A DNA stretch of 64,000 nt, from assembly GCF_030272615.1 (NCBI RefSeq), contig NW_026728917.1, positions 310,001-374,000 on the forward strand, read 5' to 3'. The DNA is from Cryptomeria japonica (taxonomy: Eukaryota > Streptophyta > Pinopsida > Cupressales > Cupressaceae). The notes under the pieces are model-generated. The model saw only the letters and a list, made by a program, of their open reading frames with translations, made no database searches and was not told where the DNA came from. Each line of letters opens with the position of its first letter. Position 1 is the stretch's first letter. Of the stretch, positions 34,577 through 46,875 are shown piece after piece. Made by a program: the position numbers and the translations under genes.

Positions 34577-35362
34577 TGTAGACACCTAAAATTGTTTAGT
34601 CTAATTAAATAAATATCTTTATTTATTTAATTATTTTAAGCCTAATTCTTCTATTAATTAAATAAATCTTTATTTATTTAACTAATTCATTTATCCTCTT
34701 TTAGCCTTATTTCTCATTTAAATAAATACTTTTATTTATTTAAATTATCCTTTTCCTAAATTAAATAGATATCTTATTTATTTAATTGATCCCACTTCCT
34801 CTATTAATTAAATAAATCTTTATTTATTTAATTAATTCATTAACCTTTTCTACCCATGACACATGTCATTCATCTCTTAATTCCTACACTACCTACCCTT
34901 TCATTATTTTCTTATTTTCTCTACCTACCCTCTAATCCTAGCTGACTATTTATCTCTTACACCTCCAATCTTATCCCTCCATTTCCTACAGTGTCTTCTA
35001 TATAAGAGGACACTTCCTTCATTATCAACCCTGATTAGTTGACTTCTCAACTACATTACACTTTCAAACTTGCATATGCGATCAAGCCTACTTTCAACCA
35101 CATTTCCGTTCTTTGTTGAGCTCTTGTGCACATATAAAATCTAAGAGCAAATATATCAAGCAAGATAAATGGAGATAGGAAGAATGGAGATCTAAACCCT
35201 ATTGGACATGTGATGGTATAATCTTTGTGATTTCATTTGATTTGCATTGTCTTAGGTAATCTTCATAAGTTATGGTGGATCTTTGTTGTTGTTAGGCTAG
35301 GGTTTTGTGGTTGAATTCATTTAGTCTTTCAATATTGTTGTTTTCCATTTTCACCATATACA
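34577..35362 (+). mobile_element. Gypsy 5' LTR, copy 2
   Basis: Same ends and TATA box (34999-35006) as copy 1. The primer binding site follows at 35365-35383. Confidence 0.6.
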
Positions 35363-35788
35363 TTTTGGCACGCCCCATGGGACATAGATTTTTGTTAGAT
35401 CTATGTTTTTTGCAGGTTTTTCTAACCCTATATTGCTGTTTTGTAAAACAATTTGGAGAAAACCTTGTGCAGCTAGGGTTTTGGACACAAAATCAAGATC
35501 TTGGAGAGATTTGATCCTATCTCACAAACGTATTAGAATTTTTGCACAGAATTTTATTGGCAAGTTGAAGACAGTATCAATAGATTTCAATCCAAAATTT
35601 AGAATTTTTGGAGCACATTTTCATTTTCTATGAATTTTTTATGATTTTTCATAAACAATTAATTTTGAGAGCAAATCAGTGAATTGTTCGGGTTTTCTTA
35701 CATTTTTGGAAATATCTCATAATTATACACAACATCTGTTCTTTGTGATTTTAATTTTGATGCAAAAAAATTCTTAAAAAATCAGATC

Positions 35789-37426
35789 TTTAAAGATCCA
35801 TTCCCAAAACATGACAAGGAAAAAGCTAAAGCCATAGATGAGCAAACCAACTATACCAAAGAATCCTATAACTATGATTCAATTGTTGATCACATTTCAA
35901 TGGACAATTATGTCTCTACCATTATCATCAAGGACAAAACGCATGAGAATTCTACCCAAAGACCCAAGGTTGTCCTGAAAGGAATTAGATCTTCTTCCGA
36001 ACCTACCTCTTAGTGTAATGTTACAACTCATCGAGGAAAATTCACTTTACAAGGTGCTCCAGCTAAAAAGACTACTTCCTTATCAACCAAACTTGAGTAT
36101 GACCTTGTAGAACAGTTAGGGAAGAAACCCACACCTATCTCCATCCTTGAACTTTTACGCATATCCCCTGCACATAAGGCCATTCTTGACAAAACCTTGA
36201 GAGACACTTCCATCCCTATTGATCTAAACATGGACCAGTTTCAATCCTTGGTGGGATACCTTTCTGTTCCACACTCCCTTACATTCACAGAAGCTGATGA
36301 CGCCTCTGTGAGCCAACCACATAATGCACCTTTACACATTGAAACCTTCCTACATAAACATTGAATAAAGCGAGTCTTGATAGATGGAGGAGCAGGTCTA
36401 AACATTTGTACATTGAGCACTATCAAACAATTGGGATATTCTGATAAAGCTGTGAATTCTACAAACAAAATTACCATCAAAGCATATGATGATGAAGAGC
36501 ATTCATCCAAAGGCATAGTCACTTTACCTCTTAGAGTTGGGCCAATTACAAAAGATGAGGTTTGTCAAGTCCTTGACCTCGATCTCACATACAACATATT
36601 GCTAGGACGTCCATGGATTCATGAGATGAGCGCATTACCATCTACATACCATCGATGTATCAAGTTTTCACACAATGGAGTTGAAGTTATCATCAAAGCT
36701 GATCCTAACCCATTCATATATTGCAACAATCTATGACCTAGATCAGAAATAACAATCCCAATCAATTTAGAGGCTATTCCTTCATCAACTTATGTGGATC
36801 CAGAATCATTAAAGGCTTCTACATCCAAACAAATAGAGCTAAAAGAAAAATTCAAGATTAAAGACATGAGATGTGGTGAGTATATCTGTCATGCTGATCA
36901 ACTCCCACTATCTCCTAAGACATTCAGTCGACAGGAACAACCTACAAAAAATTTGCAATGCCAAGGAATTGGGTGTGAACCACCTAGTGTTGTGGCTACT
37001 ATGTCTGAATGCAAATCACCTCTAGTGCTGCAAGCAGCTCTTGATATCAATAGTCCTAAGAGTGGTTCCAACAAAGAATCTATTGAGCATATCACCAACC
37101 CTCTTGATAACTCACATAGCTTTACCATATCATCCACTTATTCCATTTCCAGTCCTCTCCCAGACTTGGATCAACAAGAATTACAAAAGCCCTTACTAAT
37201 TGGGGATGAAAAATTAAGCCTTGAAAAGAAAAAACTAAAAGTGAAAACTAAAGAAAAGTCTTTTAGTTCAAATCAAAATCAAAAGCTATTGGACTCTGAA
37301 AAAATCAAGGTCAAGGATAAAAATCCTATGAAAGAAAAAGAACAAGAGTTGATCTCCCCTAATATCAAAATAACTGGGGGCAAAAGTTCTACAATTTTAA
37401 GTCAAAAAGCATACTTGTTGATCTGA
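35789..37426 (+). pseudogene. Gypsy gag/retropepsin relic, copy 2
   Basis: Same stops as copy 1 (36011 TAG, 36362 TGA, 36734 TGA). Codon 37004-37006 is TCT (Ser) instead of TTT (Phe), in the linker after the protease; the antisense frame changes Asn to Asp. A tail remnant continues to 37654. Confidence 0.75.
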
Positions 37427-37673
37427 AGTCTCTATCATGTCATGATACTTTCACTTCTTTTCACAAGCATAAGCCTTCATCACTCATCCACTTGTTCCAC
37501 ACATTCTTTCCCTTCTAGCAATACATCATGGACCTTTAAGGGAGCTTCCTTGAGGGACTTTGTTATCAGGGATGCTGAAACTTCTTTAGGTGATTGTGGT
37601 ATTGTTGCCTTTAAAAAAGAATCTTGTTATTACAATATTCAACATAATTATTAAATTGATACAAGAAGGATTT

Positions 37674-38856
37674 CTAAATTGTCACCTCTTGGAGAGGCTT
37701 TTTTATGATGAAACCTTGTTCAAGTATGGTGGAGGACTGAAATGAGCTGCTGCACCCATTTATCGTGCATTTGGTTGGACAATATTTCTCATTGCACTGA
37801 TGTGCTTTATGGTTCGATTCAATCGCCACAACACAGGGATTAATGCAGCTTGGAAGAGAGCATTTTCTGTTGCACATATGTTGAGGGGAATCGCACTTGT
37901 GCTGGCCAGGCTGCCCTGGCCACAGAGAACATTTCTCATTACAATTTGAAGATGTCTCATATAAGTAACAGCTCTGGCCACATGTATGATTTTTCCTTTT
38001 GCAATTGTGATTTCCTTCATGCCCTGCTAAATCCCCGCATAAGCTTAAGCTGTCTCCTTCTCGAGTACAATAACTGCAGTTTTCTGTACACAAATGACTC
38101 CCCATGCAAGAATGACGGTCACCATGCCCTTTCTCCATCACACATCTCCAGAAGCAAACAGAACATTTGCATCCACAAACTGATAGTCCTTGCTTTACTT
38201 TGCCAAGAGCTACATTAGCCTCTAGCTGCAACCTTTGCTCCTCGTCATCATCACAGAAATCTGTGGTGTTTGAACTTATAGAAGACTCCCCGACAGCAAC
38301 AGGAAAATCAGGAACTCCTTCCTGTGTGTTGAAATTATCCAAAACCCTTAATTCTTCATTTGTATCTGTCACAGAAAGGCATCCCATGTGGACCGCAGAC
38401 GTAAGATTTCTCCTCAGGATATCAACTGTCATAGCCACTCGCTTGCTGTCAATATCAGTCCAGTCCTTGGCTGCAATCTGAGCTATAATAAGCTTCAGAT
38501 CCCTCATGAAGGTGAATCCACTGTAATAGCAAGAATCGATTCTTTATGTCACCGCTTCTGCTAGCTCACTCAGGCTCTCTCTATAATACTCAGATCTATT
38601 ATAAGGAGCCATAGCAGCAATCTCGACCTTTCCGTCGTACATTTTAAAAATGAAATTGTTCATTTGTGCTTTCCTACACAATGATCCTGATAGTTGCATT
38701 TATAATTATCTGAAATTTAACTTTCATTAAATCAAAATAAAGAACTATTAGATCTTCATACAACTTCGCTTCCACCGACTTTCTCAACAACAACTCAAAC
38801 CAATCACACCTCCTTCCTACCACTCCCGACAGGAACTTCGCTGCTTGCAGCTCTCG
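37674..38856 (-). pseudogene. Cys/His-rich zinc-binding exon, copy 2
   Basis: Identical to copy 1 as far as I can see, with the same frameshift near 38691 and TAA at 38546-38544. The lesions therefore predate the duplication. Confidence 0.55.
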
Positions 38857-38884
38857 CTAAAAAAGGGTTTGGGTGGTACATCAT

Positions 38885-39014
38885 GGCGCTTGCTATGAGG
38901 CCCTTTAAACAGCACCCCATAGCTCCCTACTTCATAGGTTGCACGATGCTGCAGGAGGAGGCTAGGAAGTAGGGGGCCATGGGGTGCTGTTTAAAGGACC
39001 CCATAGCCAGCGCC
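38885..39014. repeat. Long imperfect hairpin, copy 2
   Basis: Arms 38885-38933 and 38966-39014, same pairing as copy 1. Confidence 0.8.
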
Positions 39015-39030
39015 TAAAAACAGATGAGAC

Positions 39031-39421
39031 GATATGTACGTACGGCTCATTAGGCACATTACCAAGTAAACACTATCATTAAAGTCTAGTTAAACTCCGT
39101 CAGTAGTTCGATCGTGCACACAGATCAACTTGATTGTTTTCCTGTGCATTAATGACCTTATTTCAGAGTTCACATGCCAAGCGATGCAACTAGCAACTGA
39201 TGAAAATGATCCTGAGATCAACTTAGAGGTGTACTGTAAAAACACAGTTGTAAAGCATCTGCATTTTGCAGGGATTTCTCACATGCGCAAAGTTGATAAT
39301 TATAGCGCTTTCATCATTAAAGAGCCAAGTTCCACTAATTGACAAAATTGTCATGTGAGCTCTGAAACGAAGCCAAGTCCTGTAGAGAAAAACTGGTGAG
39401 TTGATATGTACGTACCGCTCA
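39031..39421. repeat. 19-bp flanking direct repeats, copy 2
   Basis: Repeats at 39031-39049 and 39403-39421, with the same single mismatch. Confidence 0.45.
39167..39342 (+). CDS. Orphan candidate 3' exon, copy 2
   Basis: Identical frame and acceptor to the copy at 10246-10421. Confidence 0.25.
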
Positions 39422-39946
39422 AATATGGAGTTTTGTTAGCGTGGCAAGGACATTTGGTTGCAGCAGAGCAATAGCACAAATGTTGTTCAGTTCAGTGTTT
39501 AAATGGTGATTTGCATTTTAGATAGTTCATTTATTATGCGGATGATAATGTTGAAGTAGTTATATTAAAGAATTGATCAGTATTTGTATAAAAGATTAAT
39601 AATAGTTGTATGATAGACCTAAAACGGAAAAGTAATGAGCAATGTATTTGTGCATAGATGATCATCTATTAGTTCTTCCGCACAATTTCAATAATATTTG
39701 AAGGTCTCTTAAACATTAGGTTATATATTTTATTGGAAATGTTTATTAAAATATTAATATTTCATATTTTAATAAATTTGGTTCACATTTTATTATCAAA
39801 TAATTGTAGAATTAAATAATATGGAGCCCTTTAACTTGCACATTCTAATCTTAAACCTAATAATCACCATTAAAGATTCCTACCTCATTCTTATACTCTT
39901 GCCTCTTGTCACTAATTACAAATCTCAATCTTCTAGCTACATTTAC
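39343..39946. other. AT-rich, nothing recognised
   Basis: Counterpart of about 10422-11025; no feature apart from the right 19-bp repeat. Confidence 0.4.
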
Positions 39947-40215
39947 AATGACTAGGCTTAACTATATTAATTTGCAAGCGAGGATACAAACATACATCTT
40001 TGTCCATCTAGAATAAGTTGAAGAGTTATTGGAAGAGGAGACCATGATATAAGCATGATCACTCTAGGCTATGGAAGTGGGAATGACTAGGCTTAACTAT
40101 ATTAATTTGCAGCGAGGATACAAACATACATCTTTGTCCATCTAGAATAAGTTGAAGAGTTATTGGAAGAGGAGACCATGATATAAGCATGATCACTCTA
40201 GGCTATGGAAGTGGG
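39947..40215. repeat. 135-bp tandem duplication, copy 2
   Basis: Same two copies and the same one-base deletion in the second. Confidence 0.9.
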
Positions 40216-40960
40216 AAATTTCAACCACACCAGCTACTTGAGCGATTCATAAATTATGATTATGTGTGCCTATAGCCACTCCCAACCTCACTTCTTTCCT
40301 TGATTTGATCCTACCAAAACCAACATCCTACTATTTCTCATTCAATTCCACAATGAAATATCAATTGTAAATACTACAATCATTATGTATAAATGATGTC
40401 ATGTATCCATTTTCTAGTAAATTTTTTATAAATTGTGTTTTATTTACATACATGAATTTAATGCTCCCTTACCTTCTATAGATCCTTTTGATATTGCAAT
40501 TGAACTTAACCTAAATGTTTTATCATATCAATTGAGCACACATTTACATGATTGGTTTTATGTGGTAGTATTTTAAGTCATTTAATTGCATTCATTTTAC
40601 ATCTCTAATCCCTCAAACAATATTTCTTATTTAAGAATGTTAAAGGAGGATCAACATAAAAAAATTGGATTTTGTGCACAAAAAACGAAAGATGAAATCA
40701 TATTTGAGGGTCCTTGCTTACTATATTTGATCCTTGTATGGTTTTGAGAGGTTGAACTAGAAAAACTTATCTCCTTGTGACATAATGAGAACTCTTCAAA
40801 AAAAAAAAAATGGCTAGTCTGTAGATATTCAAAGTAGTGAAAGCCAAGTTCCACATGGAAACAAGAAACAAAGTAGAACAAGTTACTACATATTGTTAAA
40901 TATGTATTTATATGATGAGTTTATGGTCTTAGATCTAAGTTGGAGGTCTACACTTAGTAG

Positions 40961-40961
<1 letters not shown>
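40216..40961. other. AT-rich, nothing recognised
   Basis: Counterpart of 11295-12040. Base 40424 is T, making a run of six T. Confidence 0.4.

Positions 40962-41028
<67 letters not shown>
40962..41028. repeat. AGG/(AG)32 microsatellite, copy 2
   Basis: One AGG after TAGG instead of two, then 32 AG units (40965-41028). This is the only length change seen between units. Confidence 0.95.
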
Positions 41029-41032
<4 letters not shown>

Positions 41033-42025
41033 TTTAATTAAAAGGTAGTTTCTTTTATCCTATAAATTTCAATTTAGATTTTGTAGTTTGAAATTTAATT
41101 TATTATATAAATAAAATTCAAAATACAATTATTAGTATTTTAATTATTATTTGTCTTAGACATTTTTAATTACATGTCTTAGATAGGTTGTTACATGCAC
41201 GAAACCAGATCAAAGCCTTAGACGAGATGCTTAAGTCTTGAAGCCAAACAATATATATAAATAGATGTCGACTCATCCTATTTTTCAACTTCTTTAAGGT
41301 GGGTTGAATAGAATGATAAAACTTTCTAGACCTTTCAACCTTCCTTTTGATGCATTTTTTGATGAGTGGAACTAACATAATAGAACTTTCTAGACTATTC
41401 TGACTCTTCCTTCCTACATGGATCACACAACATAATACAACTTATTGTCCTATGAGAATTCATTTTTCTGTGGATCGCCTAGCATGATATAGCTTGCTAG
41501 CTCGTAGAATCCATGTTACCTTGTTTCTCTCTCTCATAGATCACCCAACATAACACAACTTGCTAGTCTATGGCATCCACGTTTTCTCATTTCTTCTCCC
41601 CATGAACTCATAGCTTTGCTAGTTGTTGGATCACAAGTTCATTATTTGATGCATGCTCTTTCTCTTTCTAGGTGACTACTTGTGTTCTTGTAATAACATT
41701 CCGAGAATCAAATTAGTGGCTAAGACATTTTTATTTTTATTATTGAGGTCTCTTCAACTGGTTGACTTAGAGATTTTTGTTTTAGTACTAATCCCTTTGT
41801 TTTGTGTCTTTTGTCTTTGATTTCCTTTTTTTGACTTTTTTTATTTTGTCTTGTTTTGTGTTCCCTTGCATGTGTTTGGATGAGTAAAGATCTTAAGATT
41901 GGGGGCTTGGTTCCTCAAAATTAGTGATGGCTTATCTCTTTGTGATCTTGCTCCTATTTTCTCCTCTCTTTTTTCCTCATCTTTCTACTTTATCGTGAGT
42001 ATTTGCATAAAATCGTACTCTTGTT
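41029..42025. other. Degenerate GATCAC..CATAA repeat region, copy 2
   Basis: Counterpart of 12111-13107; no gene. Confidence 0.35.
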
Positions 42026-43398
42026 AAAGTGGGGGATAAACATAACATCGTAAATTGTAATCGATATAATTCACACCTCCTTCTTGTGGCCCTACTTTAG
42101 TTCATCCAATCCTAGTTCTTCCCTACACCTATTTTGGCTCATTTTACTTGAAATTTTATGTCACCTAATTGCATGACCTAGTGGACCCCATCCTAGAATG
42201 TTGCTCTCCAAGATACAACCTTGTTTTTCCTATTTTGGGAGGAGAAGGGCGCTTGGGGGACCCCTATCTAGACCAGGATGTCTTGGGTGCCATGGTCCCC
42301 CTTAAACAAGTCCTAAATTAAATAGGACTGGGCACTATGCCTCCTCAATTTATTTTTCTCCACATACCTCAATGTAACCATTGGAGGTAAGCCTTACTGG
42401 TAATTTACCAATGAAACTATATATAAAGGCATCCTATCAATTAAATTTGATTATCATTTTCATACCCCATCATTTGTGCATACACCAATCATTTGTTATC
42501 AAGCATTCTTAAGCACTCAAGGTAGGATTTCATCCCACCATATTCTTAAAACATCATGGAGAAAATTGTATCATTCCTCATGCAAGCATGTATGTTCTAT
42601 TAGGTCATGTTCATGTTATGTCAAGTCATGTTATTGCATTGACATATGTGATCACATTCAAAGAGGATTGCACAATCAACTTCAATAAGTCATTACTGAT
42701 TTGAGGTATTATGATATAGAATTTACTTTAGTATTTCAGTTACAAGTTGAATTTAATTCAAGGCTTTATCTCTTGAACTGGGGTTTAACCTTTAAGGCAA
42801 ATCCCCATCAACAACCCTATTTCTTTCTTTTTGTGTGAAGGGAATTATCTCAAGAGTTGTGATTGGGAAATCTGGTACTAGTGTCAATGACAACGATCAG
42901 ACTCAACTTTTGAAGGTGCAAAAAGTAGAGGACTAGGGTGATCAAATCCCCTCGATCTCATGAATTTTTGACAACCTTTCAATGATGGATTATGTATGTC
43001 ATCCTAATTTGGAAAACATCCAGTCTATTTGCCCCTGATACTTGGAGGACTAGGGCAATCTGCTCCCTTAGTCTTGACAATTATGCCTAAATATTTCTTT
43101 GTAGGTTCTGATCCATTTTCCCACCTCAGATCTAAGTTTACATCTCTGCATGATATCTAGAACATTATGTTACTATTATTCAATATCCATTTCTCATTAT
43201 TTTTCCTAGATCTAGCATTACAACTTAACCCTAATTGCTATTCAAATTTAACTCTAACAAGGTAAGGATTAACTTGATCCGAGTTTAGTTATTTCAGGAT
43301 TGAATAAATTAAATTCCTTCCCTTGATGTGAGGTTGGTCCCAAGTGAAATTAGTGGCTTTATTATCAATCCAGGTGGTGAAACCCTAATTTATCAATA
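42026..43398 (+). mobile_element. Candidate degenerate LTR, copy 2
   Basis: Polypurine-like tract at 42026-42036 and TATATAAAG at 42420-42428. Confidence 0.35.
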
Positions 43399-44218
43399 CC
43401 TTACAATTTGTATAATTTAATTATATAGTTTTGAAGTAAGATTTTTTTCAATGGTGACTTGCAATGGAAAAGATTATTTCTAAACCCAAAATGTGTTCCT
43501 AATTATATCAATAAAAATAGAACATTTTTCTAGTTGGGTATTCCCCCCAAAAAAATTCAGAAGGCTTCATTTCATTCTTTTTAGCATCCATTCTATTCTC
43601 TAAGAAACATTAACAACAAATTGCCAAAATGGTATCAAATTTATTTTGTATCAAATAATTTTTGTTGTTGTTGTTGTTTAAAAACTTATGTGAGGGTTTC
43701 GGATTTGTACTATTTAATGACCTATTTTTTGTTGTTGAAATGGAAGTATGACAAATCTCCCAATATATGTCAGGAGAAGGGAGTAGTCTTGGATGGTTTG
43801 AAGTCATCAACCCAAGTACAAGATTACTTCATTATAGTATACAAGTGCTGAAATATTTTCCCTTTAAAATTACGCTAGATGTAGGTAAATTTGAAAGGGA
43901 AGTAGGACAAATCTCTCGGAAAAATCACATGACATAAGAAGGGAGTAGGCTTGGATGGTTTGAAGTCATCAAACTAAGCACAAAATTTCTTCGCTATAGT
44001 ATACAACAAAAAAAAGTTCTTGAGAGTTTCAAGTTCTCCACAAAAATGGACCCTAGGGGTTAATAATTCATAGATGAAAGATGTGAGAGATAAATGGAAG
44101 ACCTTGATAAATAAATTACTAAGCAAAAATATCAATCTTGGACTCAAGAATAGTTGATCAAACAACCTCAAATAATGTACTAGGAAACATAATCAATCTT
44201 GAACTCAAGAATAGCTAA
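43399..44218. repeat. Diverged direct repeat with 156-bp spacing, copy 2
   Basis: Copies begin at 43742 and 43898. Confidence 0.6.
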
Positions 44219-45401
44219 AGAAATCTACTTTAAAATCCACACTGCAAGTGTACATAGAGAATTAGAGGCACCAATAAAAATTTAATTAGGCTACCATGAG
44301 AAGATGGGCCATAAGAAAAAAAGAAAAAATTTTAGGGCAGGGAATTATAAAATTTTGGTGTTGGAAATGGTATACTATTGAAATATTAGAAGTTTTGTTT
44401 GGTTATAATTACTCCTATAAAAATAGATTTAGATGTGCTATTGGGAGCATATAATGGCTCGAATTAAAAAAAATTAAATTTATCAGATCTTAAAATCTAA
44501 TTTTTAATATTTTTATATACATGTATATGTACAAAAGGAAAATAAACCTTTTCAAATTTTGATCTAGGCTATTCAAATCTAATGGTACAAATTAATCTAG
44601 ATTAGTAAACAATAGTTGTGTTCTAGTGTCAATTTAGAATAGAAAAATAAGCATCAAAAGAAACATGATGGATAATGATACTTAGTTTTATAATTAATGT
44701 GATGGAATAAATTTAATTTAAAACTAGCTTTGATGATTTTATATAAAAAATTAAATACTTTCTTTGTGTCTTGTATCTATTATTGTGGGTTTAGACACAA
44801 ATTTTCTTAGTAAAATTTATTACCCAATGCTATTACAATGAACCTCTTAAAATATATTAGCAAATCACAAAGTACAGAAATAATTGCACAAAATTGAGAC
44901 AAAACATATATTAATATATTGAATTAAGAAAATTTTCAATGTAGAACATCATTGGTCTCTTTGAGGGGGCAATATCATGAGTTCATGCTTGCAACAATAA
45001 AATTCATAAATGACTATAGTAGTATACATACGCTCTACATGTACTAATTTTACCTAATACGTGGTTATTATTTTCAAACATGTGAGATTAACTAACATAG
45101 GAAAAGAGATGATTTACAAAGCGTATATATCCAATTCTTTCCTTATGTATACCTCAATGCAAAAGTAATTATTTAATAAAATAGTTAGGACTATGGTTCC
45201 TTATATGCCCTCACTCTTAAACGAGGATTTATTATCAAATCTTGAGATGAGAATTTTTTTGTTGCCTTTCGAAGAGTGATTAGACCACATTACATATTTG
45301 TGTTGCATAGCATGCTACTAGAAGAGAACTTAAATTATAATGTAGATTTGTATTTGGTATGAATGACAATCAAGTATACATTCTGGTGCCAAGAGCATAA
45401 A
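44219..45401. other. AT-rich, nothing recognised
   Basis: Counterpart of 15301-16483. Confidence 0.4.
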
Positions 45402-45569
45402 TCCCTTCATATCAAACATAGGTAATGTACCAACTAAGCGTGAATACACTAGAAAATATTCATCTTAAAAACAAAAATGGATTACTCCCTTCATATCAAA
45501 CATAGGTAATGTACCAACTAAGCGTGAATACACTAGAAAATATTCATCTTAAAAAAAAAAATGGATTAC
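45402..45569. repeat. 84-bp tandem duplication, copy 2
   Basis: Same two copies as at 16484-16651. Confidence 0.9.
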
Positions 45570-46217
45570 TAGGTGGAACTTGGAGGAAAGAGAAAGCTCC
45601 AATTTGTATGCCATAGATTTAATATTTTTGTAAAAAAATGTAGGTCCCATGAATCATTTGTGCTTGTTTTTATTTAATCTTCAACTTTAGGGAAGATTAT
45701 TTATATACAGTTAGATGCAAAAAGGACCATTTCATCAATGTCAAAATTTTATTTGGAGTAATCTTGATTGTTTTTTACTTCATATGTAAATATATGTGAT
45801 CTAAAAATAATCCTTAAGGGTTTATATAATTGTGTCATGTGTGTGAAGGGTGGAATCCATGACTTGTACTTCGGAACTACTTGGTATATATATTTGGATA
45901 GATAGGGGATATTGTCCATTCATAGCTTGGTTATGGTGTTGAAAATTATATTATAAAACCATTCTACACGTGGTAACTGTTTTGTCTAACATTGTTTATT
46001 ATACACAAAGAAATCAAAATGGGTCTTCAAGAACTTATCAATAAATTTTGATTGGTCATCTAATTATGAATGATGTGCACACCACATCTTGAGATATGTA
46101 CTATTGTTATAGATGTGTTGGACACATTGACTAATGAGAGTTTAATAATATAAAATATAAAATTAATAATTAATTGTGGTGCATCTTGGAATATTCGACA
46201 TCATAATGGGTTAAATA
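45570..46217. other. AT-rich, nothing recognised
   Basis: Counterpart of 16652-17299, with T at 45665. Confidence 0.4.
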
Positions 46218-46870
46218 TTAATTCTAGCAAGACCCATCAATGCAGTGGCATCCACAAATTGGAGATAAGCATATGGATGAAGGCGATCACCCCAATTCCA
46301 ACCCTAAATTAAACCTTGCCGAACACAAGACTTGATAAATTTACCGAGACCCTCTACCATGAGAGTGAATAAGAATTGGGAAAGAGGTTCCCCTTGTCGA
46401 AGACCTCTGCATGCACCAAATAAATCCATGGGCTCACTGTTAATAAGGGCTGCAAATGAAGCCATTCAATTTTGAAGCCAAAGGCAATAAGCACTTTATA
46501 AAGGAATTTTCATTTGACTCTAACATAAGCTTTGGCTATATCCAATTTAATAAACATAGCCTTCTCCTTAGATATCTCCATAGAATGAATGGCTTCTGAT
46601 GCTATAAAAATCTCATCCAAAATTTGCCTTCCAACCCCAAAACCATGTTGCTCTTCTGAAATAAGTTTATTGAGCCATGACTTGAGCCTTTCAACAATCA
46701 GTTTAGTGATTGTTTTATGAACCACGTTACAAAAGGCTATAGGATCGAAAGAACTCAGAGAATTTTCTCCCTCCTTCTAAGGTATGAGAGCAAGGAAAGT
46801 AGCGTTCATATCCCTGAGCTTCTGTTTATTTATATAAGACTCCCACACCACCTTCAAAATATCCAACTTA
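46218..46870 (-). pseudogene. LINE reverse transcriptase, C-terminal part, copy 2
   Basis: Same motifs and the same FVDAT change as copy 1. Confidence 0.8.
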
Positions 46871-46875
46871 ATTAT

